Source: Clostridia bacterium (GTDB lineage: Bacteria; Bacillota; Clostridia; Oscillospirales; Acutalibacteraceae). Taken from it: a DNA stretch of 64,000 nt. The position numbers and the translations under genes were made by a program. A model generated the notes under the pieces. That model ran no database searches and was not told the origin of the DNA. It worked only from the letters and a program-made list of their open reading frames with translations. Positions within the stretch are counted from its first letter, which is position 1. Every line of letters begins with the position of its first letter. The stretch spans positions 1 to 64,000 of the forward strand of contig JAFRXY010000040.1 of the NCBI GenBank assembly GCA_017441385.1. The letters run 5' to 3'. Positions 8,774 through 17,093 of this stretch are shown piece after piece.

Positions 8774-8816
8774 ATTCCAAATTGTAATATATATAATAAA
8801 TATTATAATTTGGAAT
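8774..8816. repeat. AT-rich palindrome, same family as 4331-4375
   Basis: ATTCCAAATTGTAATAT (8774-8790) and ATATTATAATTTGGAAT (8800-8816) pair with one mismatch around a 9-nt loop. It lies just after the leucine-rich lipoprotein gene and may end its transcript. Confidence 0.6.
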
Positions 8817-8917
8817 TTTGAAAATGAAATCAAATCAATATTTTGATATATTTTAAGGCTTTTGGCTTTATTATATAGAAATTTTTTCACCAAATCATTA
8901 AAGGAGACGAAAAAAGT

Positions 8918-10303
8918 ATGCCATCAGAAGTATTGATTACATTAGTGGTCGTTGCGCTGCTGATATTCAGCATGTTCGCGGTGGTTCTGTCGAGATACCG
9001 CAAATGCCCTTCCGACAAGATCATGGTCATCTACGGTAAGGTGGGCAACGACAAGAACGGCGACACAATGTCCTCCAAGTGTATTCACGGCGGCGCGGCC
9101 TTTGTCTGGCCGGTCATTCAGGACTACCAGTATCTCGACCTGACCCCCATCTCCATCAACGTCGACCTGACCAACGCCCTTTCCCGCCAGAATATCCGCA
9201 TCGACGTGCCTTCCCGCTTCACGGTCGGTATTTCCACCGAACCGGGCATCATGCAGAATGCCGCCGAGCGTCTGCTGGGTCTTCGCCTGAGCGAGATTCA
9301 GGAGCTTGCCAAGGACATCATCTTCGGTCAGCTCCGTCTGGTCATCGCCACCATGGAGATCGAGGAAATCAACACCGACCGCGACAAATTCCTTGAAGCG
9401 GTCAGCCACAACGTCGAGAGCGAGCTCAAGAAAATCGGTCTTCGCCTCATCAACGTGAACGTCACCGACATCACCGATGAATCGGGCTACATTGAAGCCC
9501 TCGGTAAGGAAGCCGCCGCCCGCGCCATCAACGACGCGAAGATCAGCGTCGCCCAGAAGAACCGCGACGGTTCCATCGGTCAGGCGAACGCCCAGAAGGA
9601 CGAGAGAATCAACGTATCCTCCGCCAACGCCGCCGCCATCAACGGTGAAAACGAAGCCAAGGCCGCCATTGCCCAATCCGACGCCACCCGCCGCGAACGG
9701 GAAGCGGAAGCCGCCAGACGCGCCATGGCAGCGGAGAACGTCGCCAAGGCAAAGGCGCTGGAGGAATCCTACATCGCCGAGAAGCAGGCGGAAGAATCGC
9801 GTGCTTCCAGAGAGCTTGCCACCCAGAGAGCGGACGTCATCGTCAAGGCGGAAATCGAGAAGCAGCGCATTGAAATCGAAGCCGAAGCGCAGGCGGAGAT
9901 GATCCGCCGCAAGGCAAAGGGTGAAGCCGACGCTATCTTTGCCAAGATGGAAGCGCAGGCAAGAGGTATGCAGGAGATTCTCACCAAGCAGGCGGCCGGT
10001 TTCGCGCAGATCGTCGCCGCGGCAGGCGGCAATTCCGAAGACGCCGTGCAGCTCATTCTCGCCGACAAGATGGAAGAGCTGGTCAAGACGCAGGTCGAGG
10101 CGGTCAAGGATATCAAGATCGACAAGGTCACCGTCTGGGACAGCGGCAGCAAGGAAGGCGGCAAGACTTCCACCGCCAATTTCATCAGCGGACTCATGGG
10201 TTCGGTTCCCCCCCTCAGCGAAACCTTCAAGCTGGCCGGCATGAAGGTTCCCAAGATGCTCGGCACCGACCTGAAGGACGATTCCGCCGATTCCGACAAA
10301 TAG
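8918..10303 (+). CDS. Flotillin-like SPFH/band 7 protein
   Basis: 461 aa. An N-terminal hydrophobic anchor (residues 5-24) is followed by an SPFH domain (about 30-210; KCPSDKIMVIYGKVG, VPSRFTVGISTEPGIMQNAAERLLGL) and a long Ala/Glu-rich coiled coil (~215-370: KAAIAQSDATRREREAEAARRA, KQRIEIEAEAQAEM). It ends in a linker with GGKTSTANFISGLMGSVPPL, typical of YuaG/FloT-type flotillins. These organise membrane microdomains. The NfeD-like gene upstream is the expected partner. AAAGGAG at 8900-8906 is the ribosome site. A strong terminator follows. Confidence 0.93.
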   Translation: MPSEVLITLVVVALLIFSMFAVVLSRYRKCPSDKIMVIYGKVGNDKNGDTMSSKCIHGGAAFVWPVIQDYQYLDLTPISINVDLTNALSRQNIRIDVPSRFTVGISTEPGIMQNAAERLLGLRLSEIQELAKDIIFGQLRLVIATMEIEEINTDRDKFLEAVSHNVESELKKIGLRLINVNVTDITDESGYIEALGKEAAARAINDAKISVAQKNRDGSIGQANAQKDERINVSSANAAAINGENEAKAAIAQSDATRREREAEAARRAMAAENVAKAKALEESYIAEKQAEESRASRELATQRADVIVKAEIEKQRIEIEAEAQAEMIRRKAKGEADAIFAKMEAQARGMQEILTKQAAGFAQIVAAAGGNSEDAVQLILADKMEELVKTQVEAVKDIKIDKVTVWDSGSKEGGKTSTANFISGLMGSVPPLSETFKLAGMKVPKMLGTDLKDDSADSDK

Positions 10304-10335
10304 CCATTCCCTTACTCCATCATATCAGATAGACG

Positions 10336-10391
10336 CCCGCCCGGTTTTCAACATGTTTTTTAACAATTGTTGAAAACCGGGCGGGTACTTC
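10336..10391 (+). terminator. Strong terminator after flotillin
   Basis: An 18-bp perfect stem pairs 10336-10353 (CCCGCCCGGTTTTCAACA) with 10368-10385, followed by TACTTCTTTT. Confidence 0.85.
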
Positions 10392-10432
10392 TTTTGCAAT
10401 ATTAAAAAACTATAAATGTTGCTGAATTAAGA

Positions 10433-10461
10433 TTGCAATACGCGGCGGGGTTTGATATAAT
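10433..10461 (+). promoter_or_regulatory. Promoter for nuclease-fold lipoprotein
   Basis: TTGCAA (10433-10438), 17-bp spacer, TATAAT (10456-10461). Confidence 0.7.
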
Positions 10462-10544
10462 GGTTACCAAAAAAGAGAACGCACCGCGTTTTTCCATTGA
10501 CAGCCCCGTGGAAAAAGCGGGAAATTTGTGAAAGGGGAACGGAA

Positions 10545-12653
10545 ATGAACCGGCGTGGAATACAAAAAGGCTTCTTCCTCATGACGGCGCTGCTGCTTGT
10601 TATATCCGTGCTGCTGCCTGTGACGGCCTGTTCCGGCAGCGGCGGCGGGAATGACGATGAGGTAATCACAGACAACGAAAAAATCTATATTCTCACCGAC
10701 GATACGCCGAATTGCAGCCTGATTATCTCCGATGAAGTCTTTAAATTTCTCAACAGCAACGACGATTATTCCTATATTCTGGACATGATGAGCGATTACT
10801 TCAACGTGGTGATCAACGAGGAAATCGAGCCGAACAACATCTATATCAAGGCGGTCAGTGAAAAAATAGAGGCGGAAGTCCGGCTGGCGGAAATCTACGA
10901 TCCTTCCAACAAGGTGTCGCTGCTGATTCAGGTCGCCGAAGCCGGCAATTCGGTCTTCAATGAATACAATATTGACGACGTCAAAGAACCCCCCCCGCAG
11001 GAGGATAAGCAGGAAGAAAGCCAGCTCATCACCGATATGAAAGCCAGCTTCAAGCTGGTGGCCGATAAAGCGTCGGTGTGCAGCGTCAGGGCGATGAAGG
11101 AGCAGTTCAGGGAAAAGACGAGGCAGATCTACCATTCCTCAGAGAGCGTTTTTTCCGGCAATGATCTGATCTCCCTCCAATACAACGATTATTTTATCGA
11201 CGTCAGCAATGAAGACGGCATTTCCATTATCTGCGGTTCACAGGAGTCAGCCATTTCCGCGCTGGATTACTTCCTCACCGAGTATATTGAAATGGGCACT
11301 TCCAATGAAGGCAGCTACACCGTGGGCGTTCCCGATTCCAAGATGCATGTGGGACATTATCTCAGCGACACCGTCGCGGAAAGGTCGGTGGGCGAATACG
11401 GCATTGTCTACTACTGCAACAGCCAGTATTACGACAGCCGCGAAAACGCCAAGTATCTGAAAAATTACATTCTGAAGAATTTCGGCGTGGATGTCAAAAT
11501 CAGAAATACCGACTGCTCCAACGCCGACAACAACAAGGACATTCCCTACAAAATCGTCATCGGCAACTGCCTTCTGCCTGTCTGCCAGAGCTATTACAGC
11601 GGCGATATCGATGTCATGGATTACAAAATCCTGCATCAGGGAGACAACCTGTATATTCTGGGCGGCTCCGACTGGGCGATCAAATACGCGATCGATATTC
11701 TGACCGAGGAATTCTTTTCCCGGCAGATTCCCGTGCCGATTTCCTACGCTAGGACGGGCAATATTTACGGAGAAATCATTTTCCCCTACTACGGCGATGC
11801 CGATCTCAGAATCATGTCGAGCAACGTCTGGTATAACAAGGGGCAGAATACATGGTACGGCACGGGCGAAAATTCCTCCGACCAGTACCGGTTCCGGGAT
11901 CTCGCCAAGGTGTATCTCGCCTACACACCCGACGTGCTGGCCCTTCAGGAGCTGATGCCCACCTACTACTTTTCGGGACTGCTCCAGAAGGAGATCAACA
12001 AAGGCGGCCGGCATTACGAGTTTGTGGACGGCTACATGACATACTATGTGCCGAGAAATCACACCCCCGTCCTCTACAACACCGACACGGTGGAGCTGCT
12101 GGATTCCGGCTCCCATGTGTTCGCCTACGGCTCCAACATGGACACCAAGTCGTATACGTGGGGCTATTTCAAGGAAAAGAAAACCGGCTATAAATTCATC
12201 GTCTTTTCCACCCATCTGTGGTGGAAAAAGGAATCGGCCAAGGCGGGCAGCACCCAGTGGAGAATCGACCAGATGACCGAAATCTGCAAAGAGGCCAACC
12301 AACTCATCAAAGAGCACAAATGCAGCTGCTTTGTCATGGGCGATTTCAACTGCAAATCCTCCGCGACGGAATTCCAGACCATGTTCAACTACCATTTTGA
12401 AGACTGTCATGAAGCGGCGACGGAATACGCCAGCAATTCCAGCGGCAGATATATCTGCAATATCACTTCCTTCAGCTACAAGCCCAACGCCGGCACCTAC
12501 AAAAAGAACAGCATCGACCATATTGTCGTCAAAAATCTCAAAAAGGCGAGAATCCTTTCCTACAATTACGCTCTGCCGAATTTTTACGGCAAGCTCTCGG
12601 ATCACGCTCCGGTCTACATCGACATCAGAACCCGCCCCTCGGAAGAAGAATAA
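10545..12653 (+). CDS. Lipoprotein with C-terminal endonuclease/exonuclease/phosphatase domain
   Basis: 702 aa from ATG 10545 with AAAGGGG upstream. The signal peptide ends at a lipobox-like PVTAC, so the protein should be anchored outside the membrane. Residues ~420-700 form an EEP (DNase I-like) domain with its catalytic signatures: N427 (IMSSNVWYN), E469 (LALQE), D600 and N602 (VMGDFN), and D686-H687 (SDHAPV). Substrate may be nucleic acid, phosphoinositide or another phosphodiester. Residues ~35-415 are a large region without a recognised family; it contains two similar DN(Y/L) beta-rich segments. It is transcribed alone from its own promoter. Confidence 0.85.
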   Translation: MNRRGIQKGFFLMTALLLVISVLLPVTACSGSGGGNDDEVITDNEKIYILTDDTPNCSLIISDEVFKFLNSNDDYSYILDMMSDYFNVVINEEIEPNNIYIKAVSEKIEAEVRLAEIYDPSNKVSLLIQVAEAGNSVFNEYNIDDVKEPPPQEDKQEESQLITDMKASFKLVADKASVCSVRAMKEQFREKTRQIYHSSESVFSGNDLISLQYNDYFIDVSNEDGISIICGSQESAISALDYFLTEYIEMGTSNEGSYTVGVPDSKMHVGHYLSDTVAERSVGEYGIVYYCNSQYYDSRENAKYLKNYILKNFGVDVKIRNTDCSNADNNKDIPYKIVIGNCLLPVCQSYYSGDIDVMDYKILHQGDNLYILGGSDWAIKYAIDILTEEFFSRQIPVPISYARTGNIYGEIIFPYYGDADLRIMSSNVWYNKGQNTWYGTGENSSDQYRFRDLAKVYLAYTPDVLALQELMPTYYFSGLLQKEINKGGRHYEFVDGYMTYYVPRNHTPVLYNTDTVELLDSGSHVFAYGSNMDTKSYTWGYFKEKKTGYKFIVFSTHLWWKKESAKAGSTQWRIDQMTEICKEANQLIKEHKCSCFVMGDFNCKSSATEFQTMFNYHFEDCHEAATEYASNSSGRYICNITSFSYKPNAGTYKKNSIDHIVVKNLKKARILSYNYALPNFYGKLSDHAPVYIDIRTRPSEEE

Positions 12654-14437
<1,784 letters not shown>

Positions 14438-14462
14438 TGATTGGCTGGAATTTTATTAAAAA

Positions 14463-14496
14463 ATTCCAAACTGTAATTTATCTAAAAAATATTACA
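14463..14496. repeat. Partial copy of the ATTCCAAA palindrome family
   Basis: ATTCCAAA (14463-14470) plus inner arms TGTAAT (14472-14477) and ATTACA (14491-14496). The right outer arm is missing. It lies directly after guaB, like the other copies after gene ends. Confidence 0.5.
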
Positions 14497-14500
14497 TAAA

Positions 14501-14538
14501 ATCCTTCCCTGCCACCCCTCGGTCGGGAAGGATTTTTT
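14501..14538 (+). terminator. guaB terminator
   Basis: ATCCTTCCC (14501-14509) pairs with GGGAAGGAT (14525-14533), followed by TTTTTT. Confidence 0.85.
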
Positions 14539-14573
14539 TGCGTGATTAAAATTTAAATAATATTGAAAAAATA

Positions 14574-14602
14574 TTGAAAAAACAAATCAAAAATGATATA
14601 AT
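14574..14602 (+). promoter_or_regulatory. Promoter for PD-(D/E)XK protein
   Basis: TTGAAA (14574-14579), 17-bp spacer, TATAAT (14597-14602). Confidence 0.7.
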
Positions 14603-14641
14603 AACGGATGGGAGAGGGTGAGAGCCACGGAAAGGAAAAGA

Positions 14642-15769
14642 ATGGAAAAATTCCATCAGCTCAGGCTGTTGGACGACGTGTTGTTTGCTGTCTGCATTGC
14701 CAGCAACAAGGGCAACACGGAGCTTTTGCTGAGGGTGCTGATGAATAGGGACGATCTGCTTGTGATCAGGTCTTACGCGCAGTACCCGGTGCGAAGCATT
14801 GCGTCCCATTCGGTGACGTTTGACGTATACGCCCGCGACAGCGAGGGAAAGCACTACAACGTCGAGGTGCAGAGAAGCAACAGCGGCGCGATCCCAAAAA
14901 GGGCGCGTTATCACAGCAGCATGCTCGACAGGGCGATCATGCAGAAAAATACCGATTACGCGGCGCTCCCCGAGAGCTATGTGATCTTCATCACCGAAAA
15001 CGACCTGTTTGAAGCGGGGCTGCCGGTCTACCATGTGGAGCGAGTGATTATGGAAACCAACAAGAATTTCAACGATCAGGCGCATATTGTCTATGTCAAT
15101 ACCAAATACGTCAACGGTGTCAGACAGGATGACAAAGGGCTGAGTCCGCTCGAAAAACTCATGCACGATTTCAGATGCACCGACCCGGATGATATGTATT
15201 ACGAGCAATTGGCCAACACGGTCAGATATTACAAAGAAAACAGCGAGGGGGTTCAAAAATTGAGCAGTATTTTTGATGAAATCCGTGAAGAAGTCGCGGA
15301 GGAATATGCCGAGAAACAGAAGAAATACGAACAGGAATATGCCGAGAAACAGAAGAGATACGAACAGGCATTTGCCGAAAAAGAGAAGAAGTACGAACAG
15401 GCATTTGCCGAAAAAGAGAAGAGATACGAACAGGCATTTGCCGAAAAAGAGAAGAAGTACGAACAGGCATTTGCCGAAAAAGAGAAGAAGTACGCGGAGG
15501 AACGCGCCGCCAGTGAGCGAAAGCTGGCGGAGGAACGCGCCGCCAGTGAGCGAAAGCTGGCGGAGGCGCAGGCCAAGCTGGTCGAAAGCGAACTGAATCT
15601 GGAACGGAGTCAGGCCATGCTTGCCAAGGCGCAGGCGGATACGGAATCCAGAGCCATCATTCTGAGCGCCATACGCATGATGAAGGACGGCGTGAAGGCG
15701 GAAAAAATCTCGGAATACATCGGCATGCCGCTGGAGCAGGTGCAGGAATTAGCCGCTCTGATCGCCTGA
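14642..15769 (+). CDS. Rpn/transposase-like PD-(D/E)XK nuclease with coiled-coil repeats
   Basis: 375 aa from ATG 14642 (GGAAAGG 5 nt upstream); GTG 14618 is an alternative. Residues 1-~220 match the Rpn/PD-(D/E)XK transposase-like family: VTFDVYARDSEGKHYNVEVQ with Asp61 and Glu75-x-Gln77 as the likely metal site. Residues ~223-285 are an 11-residue repeat (YEQAFAEKEKK type, about six copies, 33 bp per unit, 15309-15492), then ERAASERKLAE twice, forming a long charged coiled coil. The C-terminal ~40 residues (ILSAIRMMKDGVKAEKISEYIGMPLEQVQELAALI) form the short helix-turn-helix-like module common in this family. Rpn proteins promote recA-independent recombination in E. coli. The second such gene is at 35195. 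Confidence 0.8.
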   Translation: MEKFHQLRLLDDVLFAVCIASNKGNTELLLRVLMNRDDLLVIRSYAQYPVRSIASHSVTFDVYARDSEGKHYNVEVQRSNSGAIPKRARYHSSMLDRAIMQKNTDYAALPESYVIFITENDLFEAGLPVYHVERVIMETNKNFNDQAHIVYVNTKYVNGVRQDDKGLSPLEKLMHDFRCTDPDDMYYEQLANTVRYYKENSEGVQKLSSIFDEIREEVAEEYAEKQKKYEQEYAEKQKRYEQAFAEKEKKYEQAFAEKEKRYEQAFAEKEKKYEQAFAEKEKKYAEERAASERKLAEERAASERKLAEAQAKLVESELNLERSQAMLAKAQADTESRAIILSAIRMMKDGVKAEKISEYIGMPLEQVQELAALIA

Positions 15770-15817
15770 CATTTATGATAATTCATCAGAAATCCGGAAA
15801 TTTACACCAAAAGACTA

Positions 15818-15846
15818 TTGACATTGCCTAAGCTATGATGTAGAAT
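15818..15846 (+). promoter_or_regulatory. Promoter for TPP riboswitch-thiT
   Basis: TTGACA (15818-15823), 17-bp spacer, TAGAAT (15841-15846). Confidence 0.75.
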
Positions 15847-15870
15847 AATGGCAGGACAAATGAACACAAT

Positions 15871-15957
15871 TCGCAGGGGTGCCTGATTGGGGCTGAGACA
15901 GCGCGTGAAAGCGCTGAACCCTTTGACCTGATACGGATAATGCCGTCGTAGGAAGTC
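15871..15957 (+). ncRNA. TPP (thiamine pyrophosphate) riboswitch
   Basis: The Thi-box core is clear: GGGGTGCC (15876-15883), GCTGAGA (15892-15898), AACCC (15917-15921), the CCTGAT box (15927-15932) and ATAATGCCGTCGTAGGAAG. P2 pairs GGGT with ACCC. An extra hairpin CAGCGC/GCGCTG (15899-15916) sits in J3-2, as in many Clostridia. P5 is ACGG/CCGT. A terminator at 16026-16064 lies before the ribosome site. The aptamer end GGAAGT (15951-15956) can pair with ACTTCC (16027-16032) of the terminator arm, which would act as antiterminator without ligand. TPP would then switch thiT off (inference). Confidence 0.93.
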
Positions 15958-16025
15958 TTTTATTTTTTAATCAGGTGTTTTTTTGCGTGACTATTTTGCA
16001 GCACCGCATTTTCACTTGCGATTGA

Positions 16026-16064
16026 CACTTCCGCGTCAGTAATTGCCGTCGGAAGTGTTTTTTT
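16026..16064 (+). terminator. Riboswitch-controlled terminator
   Basis: CACTTCCG (16026-16033) pairs with CGGAAGTG (16050-16057), followed by TTTTTTTG. It is placed between the TPP aptamer and the thiT ribosome site. Confidence 0.75.
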
Positions 16065-16102
16065 GTTTCGGAAAAAATATCTTTTCAGGAGGTTGTTTCA
16101 TC

Positions 16103-16777
16103 ATGAAAGTAAACAACAAGACATTCAAGCTGGTCTTCAGCGCACTGATGGTCGCTCTTTCGGTTGTGCTGAGCTTCTTCAAGATCGAATTCCTCTACGG
16201 CGGCTCCATCACCATCTTCAGCATGGTGCCGCTGGTGCTGGTCGCCCAGATGTACGGCGTGCCGTGGGGCTTCCTCACCGGCATGGTCTACGGACTGATT
16301 CAGATGGTCATGGGATTCAAGAATTTCGGTTATGTGACCGGCGTGGAAGCCTACGCGATTGTCGCTTCCATGGACTATCTCGTCGCCTTCGGCATGATCG
16401 GCTTTGCCGGCATCACCCGCAAGATCAGAAACCGGGCGGTCGCGGCTTCTCTGGGTTCGGTGATCGCCTGCATCCTGCGCTTCTTCTGCCACTTCATCTC
16501 CGGCATTACCGTCTGGAAGGCGCTGGAATGGAACGACGCCCCCGCCTTCATCAGCGAGCGCATGCTCCAGCCCGATATGGTGCCCTACACCTATTCGCTC
16601 TTCTATAACGGCGGATATATGTTCCCCGAGCTGATTCTCACCACCATCGGCAGCGCGATTCTCTGCACCATCATGTTTGAGGCCTTCAAGATCGACGTCA
16701 ACGCCAAGCCCGAAAAGAAGCTGAAAGCGACTGCCGAAGCCAATCTTTCCGATGATTCTTCCTCAGAGGAAAAGTAA
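16103..16777 (+). CDS. thiT: Thiamine transporter ThiT (ECF S component)
   Basis: 224 aa from ATG 16103 with CAGGAGG upstream. It has six hydrophobic segments and matches ThiT/YuaJ: LVFSALMVALSVVLSFFKIEFLYGGSITIFSMVPL near the N-terminus and the substrate-site region YGLIQMVMGFKNFGYVTG. It should bind thiamine outside and work with a shared EcfAAT module, which is not in the window. Control by the TPP riboswitch upstream confirms the substrate. The C-terminal ~25 residues are a hydrophilic Lys/Glu/Ser tail, somewhat longer than usual. Confidence 0.95.
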   Translation: MKVNNKTFKLVFSALMVALSVVLSFFKIEFLYGGSITIFSMVPLVLVAQMYGVPWGFLTGMVYGLIQMVMGFKNFGYVTGVEAYAIVASMDYLVAFGMIGFAGITRKIRNRAVAASLGSVIACILRFFCHFISGITVWKALEWNDAPAFISERMLQPDMVPYTYSLFYNGGYMFPELILTTIGSAILCTIMFEAFKIDVNAKPEKKLKATAEANLSDDSSSEEK

Positions 16778-16797
16778 GGCTCTCCTTCTCCGTTAAA

Positions 16798-16900
16798 TAT
16801 ACGCAATAACGATTTAGCGTGCCGCCTCGGACTTCACAAAAACCATATATGAAAGTTTTTGCTCGTCCTCGGCTGGCAGCTATTGCCGTTATTGCGTATA
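16798..16900. repeat. 103-bp palindromic element, copy 1
   Basis: Perfect 14-bp terminal inverted repeats (TATACGCAATAACG at the left, its reverse complement at 16887-16900) enclose a sequence that can itself fold (TAGCGTGCCGCC...GGCTGGCAGCTA arms). An otherwise identical copy lies at 60036-60138. Located between thiT and ppk. Confidence 0.85.
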
Positions 16901-16908
16901 ACAAAATG

Positions 16909-16955
16909 ACCGCTTTGCCTGCATGTCGCGACGTTCGGGCGGAGCGGTTCTTTTT
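16909..16955 (+). terminator. Terminator downstream of thiT
   Basis: ACCGCT (16909-16914) pairs with AGCGGT (16943-16948), with further partial pairing inside, followed by TCTTTTT. Confidence 0.6.
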
Positions 16956-17014
16956 GCTGTCTTTCGGTGATGAAACAAATCCTTCGTAATTTTAACATAT
17001 TTAACAAAATTCTG

Positions 17015-17043
17015 TTGAAATTGCTTTATGACGGTGATATAAT
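17015..17043 (+). promoter_or_regulatory. ppk promoter
   Basis: TTGAAA (17015-17020), 17-bp spacer, TATAAT (17038-17043). Confidence 0.7.
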
Positions 17044-17093
17044 CAGCTTTGTATGTAATATAATGAAATCATTCAGAAGGAGCGGCATTTTTT

